Shown here: piece by piece, positions 25,480-36,542 of the stretch
Layout: each line of letters starts with the position of its first letter
Position numbering within the stretch: the stretch's first letter is position 1
NCBI GenBank assembly: GCA_030686995.1
Contig: CM060692.1
Span: 121,494,796 to 121,558,795, forward strand
From: Artemisia argyi
Lineage: Eukaryota; Streptophyta; Magnoliopsida; Asterales; Asteraceae
Reading direction: 5' to 3'
DNA: 64,000 nt
Position numbers and translations under genes: made by a program
The notes under the pieces: model-generated
Databases searched by the model: none
What the model was told of the DNA's origin: nothing
The model's input: the letters and a program-made list of their open reading frames with translations, nothing else

Positions 25480-28400
25480 TGTCACAACTCACCATTTCAC
25501 GTCATTTACCATTTCAGGTCATTTTCCCAAACTTCGACTTTTTACTATTCATAAATCACTATTCATCAAAACACTATTCATCGTTTTACTATTCATCGTT
25601 TTCGAGGTCAGTTTGATGTTCTGAGAAACTTTTTGAAAATTTACTATTCACCGAACACTATTCATTTCCGGAAAAGTTTTCACCATTCACTTGCATTACG
25701 CATTTCATCGTAAATTTAGTTTACGGGTATTCAAATTCGCGTAACAGGATTGGTTTAGGTGCGAATTCATTTCATTAGTGTTAAGTACACTGCATACGGA
25801 CTGGGGATAGTCTGCATATCATCATAACAGCATTTTCATGTTATACCACTCTCAGGATTTTCAAATTTCCATATTCAGTATATTTAACGTTTTTACGTAT
25901 ACGTAATTATAATAAACGTTAACACCCGGTTTATACACGACGAATATATCTAAATATTCCCACAATGGTCCCGACATATTTTTATATCCATTTTAACATC
26001 ATAAAAGTTATAACATTCAGTTACCCAGTATTTTGGAAATTTATTTTATTTTTAACGTACGCGTACGAATATAACGACAGTTTTCGTTAAAACTAAACAT
26101 TAATCACCCGATCACTCAGTAAATGTACCCAACATATTTTTAATATGTTTTTAACATTTTTATAACTAATTTCATCCCGGTATACTTCGTGAATATTTAT
26201 TTCTAATAAAACCGATACCCGATCGTAACTAAAAACGCTAACTAGTGCAAATTCTTTCAAGGTTTCCTAATTAAATCCCAAGTACCCTAACCCCCCCTCC
26301 TACCCTTTGAAAACCAGCCCAAGACCACCCCTTTAACCCCTAGCATTAACTCCTAATTATTTAACTAATAAACCTATTATTACATACTTTACCAAATTTC
26401 TAAAAATCATAATACATACTTTTCTAGCTAAGATCAAACTTGCTCATCTCTTCCACTCCATCTTGAAACCCACGACCCAAATCACTCTCATTGATCAAGT
26501 GATCATTTTTCATGAAGTAAAACACAAAAGTTGTTCATTTTACAAGTCTAATCTAGATACAAGCAACAAAAACACAAGAACATCAAGCATAATCATCCAA
26601 TAATCATCTCATTTTGTCAAGTAAGTTTTCATCTTTATTTTTTTCATGGATCATCCTATTTTTACATGTATTACATAAGAATCATGCTAAAAACCATGTA
26701 TAAGTAGCTATACTACACTTTATTTTAGCTAAAAAGAAACATACAAACCCTAACTTTCTTGTTATGAATCCCCTAGCTCTAATAACTTGGTTAGGAGTCC
26801 ATGGCACCCTAAGAAGGTGTATGGTAAGATTAGATTAGTCATGTGGTGATTACAAGAGGATTGGTGATGGTAGAAATTGGTTTTTAACCTTGGAAACTTG
26901 ATTTGGAACATGTTTAGGACATGCTGTCCCGTTTTGTAAAAATCTGGAAAATCAGTAAACACCAAGGAAACTTTGGCAAAATTTTTAGAAAATACTTTCA
27001 AAAACGAATCCGTAGGCGAAAGAACGGATTAAAAAGAGTCTATAACGAAGGAGTTATGATTTTTGCAAGATTGTTGACGAAAAGTATTTTCTGGAAAAAT
27101 AGTTGCTGTTGGACATTTTTCATTGGACAAAAAGAGGCTTTAGACGTAACCCGGAGGAGCCGAGCTTTCCAAAATATATTACTACATACTAAGACGTAAC
27201 CGTGGACATAAAGAACAAGTAAAACGGACAAGTAACGACAAAGATATACTCGTTTGAATATCGGCTAAAACCCTTTATTAATTGACAGCTTTTAATTAAA
27301 TTTGGCGCAAAAACTACGAAGTACATTTTCAAGCTAGAAGTAATATCAAGTACCGAGCTTTTAAACTAACGTAGTATTAGTTATTATGAGTATGTTTTCA
27401 TCATTTCAAGGTTTACAACCCGAGTATTTCAACGCTTACATGAGAACTTACGTTATATATATATAAGTATATATTATAACAAGCCATTTATATTTTCTAA
27501 TAGCAATATTTTCCAAAGTCTTGGATTATATATTTTTGACAATACAAGTGTTTTTCCAAAGAGTAGAGTGGTATAGAAACATGAGCATGGACATTCATAA
27601 ACATCATTTGGTGATCTTAACGAGATCATGCATCATTCATTATAGGTTGCGGCAGTTAACCGATCATTATTGTTCACTTCATTTCATTTCAAGTACCATC
27701 AGTTGAGGTGAGTTTTCATGGCCCCGTTTTCAATTACTTATTTGATTTCAAATCCCACGGGGGAGAATACATTGCATCAATTACTTTCGTACATGCCCAA
27801 GTATTACAAATTCCATACATTGCTTAAGTTGCCTTACTACCACTTCATAACAAGTCCCCTTTCAATATCATGGACCGTTAATTTCAAGTACTAAGCGAGA
27901 GTGAGTGAATAGATCTATTGAGGGTGACGCCTCCATTCGCGTTGGGTTGCTCCAACGGGACGAATGCATTTCATGTCTTATCAAGTGAGTGTCTGGTAAA
28001 CACTCTGTTGGGGCATTACAAAGTCTAGCTTCGGGGTCATGAGCTTAAGGGACAATGTAGCATTTTGACATTTATGTCGGTTTACTTTATACTTGTGGCT
28101 TATGTACATACGATTTAATTTACAAACCTATGATTATTCACCAACATTCGTGTTGACCGTTTTCGCAATGTATTTTCAGGTAACTAAGGTATCATCATAT
28201 TACATGCATGGAGTCATTAGGGTGTGCCAGGGAGGATGCACTACATTTTGGATTTTCATGCACTTGTGTAAATTATCGTTTGACATTTTCCTGAACTTGT
28301 TTTCTGTAAACCTTTCATGACTTTTGGGACCTATGTATTATACTCTGAATGTTTTTATAAATCAAACGATATGTATTTTCCAAACGACACTTTAGGTCGT

Positions 28401-28486
28401 TCAATATTTCCTTGTTATGGTGCTATGACAGAGACACCCCCAGGTATTCCATTCCGCTGCAAGTCAGGTAAATTGGGGGTGTGACA
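25480..28486 (+). repeat. Element C 3' LTR
   Basis: Same length as the 5' LTR (3007 bp) with no difference noticed in the several long stretches compared. Ends with TGTGACA and is followed by the TSD gttgt. Confidence 0.95.
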
Positions 28487-28491
28487 GTTGT

Positions 28492-30330
28492 ATCATGTGC
28501 GAGCTAGACTCAGTATTGACCCAGGAATTGACGAGACAATAAATGTTAGTAATATCAAAAAGACTTATCCTCGACGGGTAATAACATCAAGTTAGTTACT
28601 AGAGCTAGTTGTCACCTAAAAGCTGACAATGTATCTCTTTAACTAGCCACGTAAGCGTGTCTCGAAAAGGATTAGTCTTAGTAGAAATGTTCCATCTCGA
28701 GAAACTTTCTGTGGACTAGATCAGGCCGGGTAATAACTTCAAGCTAGTTTAACTAGTGATGTAAGCTGTCTCGAATCGGTCTTGTTCACGGAAAGTGGAT
28801 CAATTCAAAACGCTTGCTCCTCCCGCATGTGCAAATTTATTAAATACTTATGAGCACATGTGCAGGGGGAGCCCTTCATAAGTAAACACAAAACTCTCAA
28901 AGTGTTAATTATCACAAACACTTTGAGAGATTTTCAATCAAAGGTTTCTTGGCTACTGTCGGAGTTATAAGGTGATTAAGATAGGAATATCCGTCGTATG
29001 ATCCGCCAGAGCCGGAGGGATCTACCCAAGGACATCTCCCATAGTTAGTATTAGAAGTCCTTAGGTATGATACGAAAAAGGGAGAAGAGAATGAAAGGGA
29101 AAGAAGGAGTTGAAGAATTAAAAAGAAAAGTAAAAGTAAAGGGTGAAAAGAAATAGCCCTCCATCTGATTCAACCTTAGGGCAGACACCGGGTTCAATAC
29201 ATGTGCTACTGGTTGTTGCAAAAGACAACACCGGTATTGAAGATAAAGTCGTCATGGACCCAGTGACGCAATGCACTAAACCTTCTTAACCACTCAAGTT
29301 CTCTTAAAAGAGCTTGTTTCATTCTCACGGGGAACCAGTGTAATCTATCGACCTATCTCTTAGAGACGGTTGATATTGAAGCAGGAGACCCCTCCCTAGT
29401 CTCCGCATAGGAAACCTAAGTGTGCACTTATGGAGTCTAGAGCCTTGAGATACATCAAAGATCTCTTAGGAACACTTAGTATTTCTACAACTGGTGTTCT
29501 ACATCAATGGACACCAGCTGTAAATTATCGAGTCCTTCGCAGATCTTAGCAATCTGCTGAGAACGTTTATGAGAGGATTACGTAAGTATTTCTCAATGAT
29601 TGAACGGAAATCCTGCCAGGGTCAACATCAAACAGCCCTGACAGCAGGTCGCTTCGGTAACCCCACAAGGGTTACGCTTAGTGTTTGCGGTGGTTCCATA
29701 GCGGTCTATAGTCGTGGAGTGATCCCCAACGACTCACCCAGTCATTGAGCTACTTAGTAGGTCTCGTAAGCTCCTTCGGGAGTATCTGATATGGGAACGG
29801 GCTGGATAAGGATTAGAAGGAGTCTTCACAATATGCTGTTGATGATCTCTAATTCCTTATCTGTAAGTACCAGTTGTTTTATTGCTAACTGTTTACTCGC
29901 AGGTACCTCACTTCCATGATGATAGATTCCAACATGCTCATACATACATCTTGAAGCAAATGATAGCTCCCCCAAAGATCTTAACAACACAAAGTTCAAA
30001 GAAAGATTCTACATCAATAAGGAGAATCTACAAAGTATAAAGACTAAAGATCTTAGAGTATGCAAAGGAACTTCTTGTACGTGAAAGTCTAAGTCCAAAG
30101 ATGTATGAGTATGTTGGAATGGCGGACAACCACCACAGACGCAGGAGTGACGAATGGCAGACTACTTCATAACACAATCACTACATCATCACCAAAGAAC
30201 AAAGACACAGAGCAAAGTATATTCATTATCATTCAACCATTTTGAAGACGTCTAGAGTTTTACATGTCACAAGTCAACGACAAAGATGAAGACGTCAAGC
30301 AACCGTGATGACCGACCCTTAGGGGGAGAT
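28492..30330 (+). other. Element B 3' non-coding region, possibly structured RNA
   Basis: There is no credible ORF in 1.84 kb. A degenerate duplication is visible: GGGTAATAACATCAAGTTAG near 28576 and GGGTAATAACTTCAAGCTAG near 28726, each followed by an ACTAG...TGTCTCGAA motif. Clear hairpins are GGAGAC/GTCTCC (29384-29404), GTAACCC-CACAA-GGGTTAC (29657-29675) and CTCC-TTCG-GGAG (29771-29782, a UUCG tetraloop). A further PPT-like tract, AGGGGGAG, lies at 28864-28871. The true PPT, AGGGGGAGAT, is at 30321-30330 next to the 3' LTR. Base composition is less AT-rich than the neighbouring DNA. Confidence 0.6.
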
Positions 30331-30675
30331 TGTTGGGATCATACTTTTGTATTTTAGTCAAGTCTCGGTCATTACATTTTGTAATAGGTTGCTTAGTTAT
30401 TTATTCTACACTGTTTAAGTTACAAGGCTTAAGTTTGTAAAGTCCATGGGCCTTAAAGCCCACGTCCAAATGAAAGGAGGGAGGAAGGGAGTGTTGCCCT
30501 ACTCCTCCTCCTATAAATATTAGGCTTATGCAACCTTTTCATTTGTTGGTTATTTGAATTTCATTAAGGAAACTCTTGCTCTTTCACTTTTCACTTGTTC
30601 TCATAATCAACCATCTCTTTTCTCATCTCATTTCTATCAATATCATACTTGTGTTTACAAAATGGTGACCTAACA
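30331..30675 (+). repeat. Element B 3' LTR
   Basis: 345 bp, two differences from the 5' LTR. Preceded by the purine tract AGGGGGAGAT and followed by the TSD cttgc. Confidence 0.95.
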
Positions 30676-31564
30676 CTTGCCAAATAAGTCTGAAGCCCCT
30701 CCAACAATAGGCACCCCTAAGCCTACATCCTGTAAGTTGGACTTACCAGAATCAAAGGAAAACACTGGCATTAGGATCAATGACTCCCCTAACTCTAGAA
30801 GTATATCTAGTAATGATTCTAACACTTATGTCTCTTGTTCTTCCAGGGACAAGACCTTAGAGACCTCTAGTTATGCCAGCTGTGATTCCAAGACCAAGTC
30901 AGACTCACCCAAGTCCTCAATAAAGATTTTTGACAAGTCATCTTACAAGTCTGTGGACTCTGAAGTTGCTGCTGATGAAGTTCTTTCTAAGGCAGCCTCT
31001 TCTGAAGACTTGTTATTTACTTCTTTTGAAAACAATTACTTTCAGTGTTTACAAAACAATTCTATTTCTGGTGTTTCTTTGAATAATTTTGTGTTTAATA
31101 AGACATCTTTTGGATTTAATAAATCTTCTAAGAAGAAGAAGTGTTTTGTTTGTGGTAGCAAATTACATTTAATTAAGGATTGTGATTTTCATGATAAGAG
31201 GATGGGCGTTTCTGTTGTTAATAATAGACCTAGACAAAAGTGGACTAACACTTGTACCAAACCCTCATTAGTTCCACAGGCAAATTATAATGTCACCAGA
31301 ATGCATTCCATTCCTACTGATTGGTCTGTTCCTTCTGATAAGTCTGTTTCTGATAGTAGATATATGAATACCAATAGAAATAGATATGGGTCACGACCAT
31401 TTTATGGATTTAATCATTGGTATGGATATAATGACCCAATGTTTATGGGAAGGGCTAATTGGGATTCTGCTGAAAAGTCCTCAGCAGATTGTTCTTGGAC
31501 ATATAAAAGGCCATATAACTACAGGGAATCCAGGAATAATTGTGGATCTAACTCATCTTCTTAG
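30676..31564 (+). pseudogene. gag: Element A gag, second part
   Basis: This continues the frame of 1840-3796 once element B and one duplication copy are set aside. It is Ser/Lys-rich, with a second CX2CX4HX4C knuckle at 31142-31183 (CFVCGSKLHLIKDC), then an Asn/Tyr/Arg-rich tail (RYGSRPFYGFNHWYGYN). It ends at TAG 31562-31564. The pol frame downstream is the same frame, separated by about 100 bases with three more stops. Two widely separated zinc knuckles in one Gag is unusual. Confidence 0.8.
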
Positions 31565-31664
31565 GTACATCATAATGATCCGCAGGGCAGGCTCAAGTCA
31601 TTCATGACTTAAGTCTTTTTACATATTCATGTTGTTGTATATTAACTTTTTTTGTTGTAGGAAC

Positions 31665-34600
31665 ATCCTCTTTTTAATAAAGACTTAGGTATTGTTGATA
31701 GTGGCTGTTCAAGAAACATGTCTGGGAATCAGGAGAAGCTACATGACTTTGTGCCTATTAATGGAGGCATAGTGAGGTTTGGAAGTGGAGTAGGAAAGAT
31801 CACTGGCAAGGGAACCATTAGAACTCCAAAGGTGGATTTTGAGAATGTCTATTATGTGAAGGAGCTTCAAGGATTCAATCTGTTCTCAGTTTCACAAATT
31901 TGTGACAAAAAGCTTCCTGTACTTTTCACTGAAGAGGGTTGTCTCATTCTTTCACCTGAGTTTAAAATACCTGATGACAATCATGTATTACTAAAGGCTC
32001 CAAGAAATCATAATCTTTATACATTTGACTTGAATGATGTCAAGCCAGAAGGTGATCTAACATGCTTGGTGGCTAAAGCATCCTTAGATGAATCTACAAA
32101 ATGACATAGAAGGATGGCACATGTTAATTTCAAAGTCATCAACAAACTTGCTAAAGATTGACTTGTTCATGGACTTTCTTCCAAGATCTTCACCAACGAG
32201 CATAATTGTGTGGCTTGTAACAAGGGTAAGCAACACAAAGCTTCTTATAAAGCCATTACTGCTGTGAGCACAATCACAGAACCATTGCAGCTACTTCACA
32301 TGGATCTTTTTGGTCCAACATCCATCAGGAGTATAGATCATAAATACTTCTGTTTGGTAATCACTGATGCTTTCAGCAGATTCAGTTGGACATTTTTCTT
32401 GGTGACTAAAGATCAAACCTTTCAGGTACTTAAAGAATCTATGGCTCTAGTTTAAAACCAACTTAACAAGAAGATTAAAGGTATAAGGTGTGACAATGGG
32501 ACAGAGTTCAAAAATGCTAATCTCATTGAACTTTGTGGTTTAAAGGGTATCAAAAGAGACTATAGCACTCCTAGGACTCCACAACAAAATGGATTTGCAG
32601 AAAGGAAGAATAGAACCCTTATAGAGGCTGCAAGATCTATGCTTGCTGACTCTAAACTTCCCACCATGTTTTGGACTGAGGCAGTTGGCACTGCCTGTTA
32701 TGTATTGAATAGGGTGTTGATTACTAGACCTCATAATAAGACACCCTATGAACTATTGACAGGGAAGAAACCTACCATTGAACACTTGAAACCTTTTTTT
32801 TGTCAGGTGACCATTCTTAACACAAGTGATCACTTAGGCAAATTTGAAGCAAAAGCTGCTGAAGGGTATATTGTTGGTTACTCAGCTCATAGCAAGGCTT
32901 ACAGGGTATATAACTTGGCTGCAAAGAAGATAGAAGAGACACTTAACCTGAAATTTCTGGAGGACAATGTAAATGTTCAAGGGAAAGGTCATGAATGGTA
33001 TTTTGACCTTGATTACCTTACGGATTATTTGGGATATGCTAGACACAAAACTAAGCCCTCTACAGGTATACAAGTGTCATCTTTTAACAATGCAGGTACC
33101 CTATAGGATGATTCAGATAGTGATTCAGAATGTGATGAACCCACTATTGTTGTAACTACTCTACTAATTCAAATAGCACATCTTCCTAACAAAGAAGCCT
33201 CTGATGCCAAATCTACTGATGATGTGGAAAACTCAACTTATGCAGAAGATCTTGCTAGACTTAAAAAGCAAGAACATGTAGCTGCTGAGGAAGCTAAAAG
33301 ACTTGGCCTTGAATTTGCTAAAGACACTCAAGCACTCTTAAAACAAGCTGCTATTGAAGAGAGCAGAAAAACTAGTTCTGCTGATACATCTGCTGATGCA
33401 GCTGCTGATTCTGCTGATGGAGATACTGCTGAAGGCATTTCTGCTGCAGTTCCTGTTTCCACTGAAACTTTCACAAGATTGGATGAACCTTATGGCAGGT
33501 TTCCAATTCCCTCAGATCTTGCTAATGTTGAGCAAAGTGATGGCATTTTTCAATCAGCTTCTTATGATGAAGACTTTGCTCCTACATTAACCAATCTTGA
33601 TACCTCCATTGATGTTAATCCTGCTGCAACTAAAAGGATCAACACCATTCATCCACAAGATAATATACTTGGTGATCCAAATGCTATGGTTCTCACAGGA
33701 GTGCCATTAAGAATACCAAGTTTGGGCAATGTGCATTTCTGACTTATGTATCCACTCAGAAGAGAGACAATCACACAGATCAGAAGCATTGTTTGTTTGC
33801 TTGTTTCTTGTCCTAAGTTGAACCAACAAGCATTAAACAGGCTTTGAGTCAGCCTAGTTGGGTTGAAGCTATGCAGGAAGAGATGCAACAATTCAAGAAT
33901 CAAGATGTTTGGGTACTTGTTGATCTTCCTGCAGGGAAAATTACAATTGGGACCAAGTGGATCTTAAAATGCAAGAGGGATGCCAAAGGTATTGTAGTCA
34001 GAAATAAAGCAAGATTGGTGGCTCAAGGTTTCAGACAAGAAGAAGGGATTGACTACACTGAGGTCTTTGCACCAGTTGCTAGGGTTGAGGCAATTAGATT
34101 ATTTTTAGCCTTTGCCTCATATATGGGGTTTAAGGTCTATCAGATGGATGTCAAGAGTGCCTTCCTCTATGGCAAAATTGAAGAGGAGGTATATGCTACT
34201 CAACCACAGGGCTTTGAAGACCCCCATCATCCTAAGAAGGTGTACAAAGTTTTCAAGGCACTTTATGGACTTCACCAAGCACCAAGAGCATGGTAGGCTA
34301 GATTGTCTACATTTCTTTTGGAACATGGCTACAGAAGAGGAGCTATTGACAAGACCCTCTTTATTAAGAAAAACTCCAGGGATATCATTCTAGTACAGGT
34401 CTATGTGGATGATATTATTTTTGGATCCATAGTGAAAGATGAATTTCAGATGAGTGCAATGGGGGAGTTAACCTTTTTCTTAGGGCTGCAAGTCAACCAA
34501 CAACCTGAAGGGATTTTTATCCATCAGGAGAAGTATGTTAAAGACATTTTGAAAAAAGTTTGACTTTAAACTTCTGAGGACTGCTACTACTCCATATGAG

Positions 34601-35392
34601 CCACCCAAGCTTAAGAATCTAAATGAACAAGATGAGGCTATGAATGTTCACCTTTATAGGTCCATGATTGGATCACTCATGTATCTCACAGCTTCTAGGC
34701 CTGACATTACCTTTGTAGTTACTGCTTGCTCAAGACATCAAGTCACTCCACTGACTTCCTACCTAAATGCAGTGAAGAAGATTTTCAAGTACATCAAGGG
34801 CCAACCCAAGCTAGGCCTCTGGTACCCAAGGGAGTCACCATTTATGTTGGAGGCTTACAGTGATAGTGACTATGCTGGAGCTAATTTGGATAGGAAATCC
34901 ACAACAGGAGGTTGTCAATTTCTTGGTAGAAGACTCATCTCTTGGCAGTGCAAGAAACAAACCATAGTGGCTACTTCTACTGCTGAAGCAGAATATGTTG
35001 TTGCTATCAATTGCTGTGGTCAGGTACTTTGGATTCAGAATCAAATGTTGGATTATGGGTTTAACTTTATGAACACAAAAATCTACATTGATAATCAAAG
35101 TACTATTTCTATTGTTAAAAATCCTGTTTTTCATCAGAGAACTAAACATATAGAAATTAGGCACCATTTTATAAGAGATGCAAATGAGAAGCATCCAATT
35201 CAAGTGCTTAAAATTCATACTGATGATAATGTAGCTGATTTATTAACAAAAGCTTTTGATGGACCTAGGTTTAATCACCTAGTTGTCACCATTGGGATGG
35301 TGAACCCTTGGATGCTATGTTTAAGGGGAGGCATAAGCCTCAGGGGAGGCATATGCCTTAGGGGAGGATTGTACATGTTGTATATTATGTAG
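31665..35392 (+). pseudogene. pol: Element A Copia pol polyprotein, decayed
   Basis: Domains in order: protease site IVDSGCSRNMSG (about 31690); integrase zinc finger (HRRMAHVNFK to CVACNKGK, 32105-32230); integrase core with LLHMD, Asp at 32492 and Glu at 32600, exactly 36 residues apart; linker (about 33110-33740); RT (about 33850-34560) with QMDVKSAFLYG and YVDDIIFGS; RNase H (about 34840-35290) with YSDSDYAG and TAEAEY. In-frame stops at 32102, 32159, 32453, 33104, 33740 and 34294. The frame changes between 33742 and 33844 and again in an A-run near 34555. RT also seems to lack about a dozen residues after YVDDIIFGS. It is clearly dead. It shares the domain order of element B pol but is only moderately similar. 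Confidence 0.88.
35323..35373 (+). repeat. Triplicated PPT-like tract at the end of element A pol
   Basis: Three AGGGGAGG tracts (35323-35331, 35342-35349, 35360-35368) are separated by AGGCATAAGCCT and the perfect palindrome AGGCATATGCCT. The last one reads TTAGGGGAGGATTGTA (35358-35373), identical over 16 bases to the real PPT/LTR junction at 41909-41924. Confidence 0.85.
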
Positions 35393-35706
35393 ATTATTAT
35401 TAAGTAGATTATTATGTTTACTAACTTTGTCTTGCAGGTTTCTTAGTAACCTTGTATATTATTATGGTTGTTCTTTTGTGTTTTGTTTGAATGTTTGGTT
35501 GCAGGTTATGTTCCTGATGATGTACAAAGATCTACACTACTTCTATCAGTGGAATCAGATGTAAAAGACATAAAAGTAAGATCTTCTATTATTCAAGAGA
35601 AAATAAAGTACATCCATTACAAACATAAGTCAACATCAAGCATACAAAAGACATCTTTAACAAACAATCAAACCAACAAACCACCACCTCCCAAAGCCCC
35701 AACCCT
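35374..35706 (+). other. Element A spacer before the antisense ORFs
   Basis: AT-rich, no sense gene. On the minus strand it would be the 3' UTR of antisense ORF 1. An AATAAT-type signal lies near 35587-35592 on that strand, about 115 bases past the stop. Confidence 0.5.
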
Positions 35707-36135
35707 CTACTCCATCTTCCTCTTCCCTTTGCGCAAGTCCTTTGAGTCAGGAATCTTTTTGTGAACCGCTCTAGACTGCATATCTTTGTTCCAGAGCTTG
35801 GGAGAAGCAAGACCCAGGACCACCTTCAATGGACCCTTGATCCTTTTTGAGGACTGTGGCTCTTCAGGGACAGAGATCCTCCTCATATATGCACATACCC
35901 TCTCCATTTCACTTGTCAGGAATGCTGTGACAGGAGTGAAATCAGGGACAACCATAGCTAGAGGAGTTGGAGCTTCCTCTGCTTTAGTGGTTTCTTCTGA
36001 TGAGGTAGGAGATGGACAAAACTCAGAAGGGCCTTCACCTAGGTTGTAGTATGATCTTTGGATTTGAGGTATGTCAAAGGTGGAGTCTGATGATGAATCA
36101 GAAGAAATGTTAATGATTTTGGGGGATGGTTTCAT
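35707..36135 (-). CDS. Element A antisense ORF 1 (142 aa), unknown protein
   Basis: This is an uninterrupted ORF on the strand opposite to gag-pol, from an ATG at 36135. It begins MKPSPKIINISSDSSSDS, has a Ser/Pro/Glu-rich middle, a conserved-looking helix (TSEMERVCAYMRRI) and a basic C-terminus ending RKGKRKME. No known domain is recognised. A TATA box lies 87 bases upstream of the ATG. It resembles antisense ORF 2 in its start (IIN-I/L-S), its length class and its Lys-rich end, so the two may be paralogues. Antisense accessory ORFs are known in some SIRE-type Copia elements (established in outline). It has no stop, whereas pol beside it has six, suggesting either chance or a younger or conserved gene. 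It could be nuclear, given its charge; function unknown. Confidence 0.6.
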   Translation of the reverse strand: MKPSPKIINISSDSSSDSTFDIPQIQRSYYNLGEGPSEFCPSPTSSEETTKAEEAPTPLAMVVPDFTPVTAFLTSEMERVCAYMRRISVPEEPQSSKRIKGPLKVVLGLASPKLWNKDMQSRAVHKKIPDSKDLRKGKRKME

Positions 36136-36214
36136 AATTTAGGTGTTGAGAAAGACTTTGGGGGTATGTTATTTGTGTACTAATGGGTTGTGAGTAGCTT
36201 ATGCCTTGAAGAAT

Positions 36215-36222
36215 TCTTTATA
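36215..36222 (-). promoter_or_regulatory. TATA box for antisense ORF 1
   Basis: TATAAAGA on the minus strand inside a CTTTATAAAG palindrome, 87 bases upstream of the ATG at 36135. The palindrome makes its direction ambiguous. Confidence 0.5.
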
Positions 36223-36482
36223 AAGACTTGATTTGGGTTTAATGTGAGTTAATGCAAGTAAATGGGAGGTAGTTGAGTCAGTAGCAATTACTAATTGTGC
36301 AAGTTATCCACTTAAGTGGATTCTTCGGATGAAAGTCAATGGGTTTGACCACATGCAGCTGATAATATCTATTTTGTTGTTAAGTGTGTTCCTGCTGATG
36401 GTTTGTTAAAGATCACTTTATTCAGGGAATGCAAATCTTTCAGAAGAATTAAAAATCAAGTAAACACAAACAAGGCATAATT

Positions 36483-36488
36483 TTTATT
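36483..36488 (-). terminator. Poly(A) signal for antisense ORF 2
   Basis: AATAAA on the minus strand (TTTATT on plus), about 55 bases downstream of the extended antisense ORF 2 stop at 36543. Confidence 0.5.
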
Positions 36489-36542
36489 GATTCTTCAAAA
36501 GTACAATAAAGGACAATAAAATTGAAAGTTTAATACAAGTTC

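Larger units (their letters stand above)
19613..28486 (+). mobile_element. Element C: Tekay/Del-like chromovirus, recent but internally degenerate
   Basis: Two 3007-bp LTRs (19613-22619 and 25480-28486), with a constant offset of 5867 and no difference found in the stretches compared, are flanked by a perfect TSD gttgt (19608-19612 and 28487-28491). The internal region is only 2860 bp. It keeps a PBS, a short gag start, traces of integrase and of the C-terminal domain, and a PPT. Intact chromoviruses have about 5 kb of gag-pol. This copy therefore cannot encode its own enzymes and must have moved by help in trans, unless the LTRs were homogenised later. Confidence 0.93.
3797..30675 (+). mobile_element. 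Element B: very large Copia LTR retrotransposon (contains nested C)
   Basis: Two 345-bp LTRs (3797-4141 and 30331-30675) differ at only two positions. A perfect 5-bp target duplication, cttgc, flanks the element at 3792-3796 and 30676-30680. Without chromovirus C it is about 18.0 kb, much longer than ordinary Copia elements (about 5-10 kb). Order: LTR, leader with a palindrome array, gag with long coiled coils, pol, spacer with a second palindrome array, about 1,415-codon aORF, about 2.3 kb of 3' non-coding DNA, LTR. It is inserted in the gag of element A. The near-identical LTRs indicate a recent insertion. SIRE-like lineage is inferred from the order and extra ORF. Confidence 0.95.

Noticed and set aside
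20895..28320. Pairs of identical small ORFs (for example 20895-21134 and 26762-27001)
   Set aside because: They are the two copies of the element C LTR, so identity reflects duplication of the LTR and not coding constraint.
29858..29902. A mini-intron in B's 3' region (GTAAGTACC to TTACTCGCAG)
   Set aside because: About 45 bases is too short for a plant intron and there is no ORF to join.
31565..31660. A 96-bp intron between gag and pol of element A (GTACAT to TTGTTGTAG)
   Set aside because: A TAG stop (31562-31564) lies just before the donor, so splicing would not join the frames.
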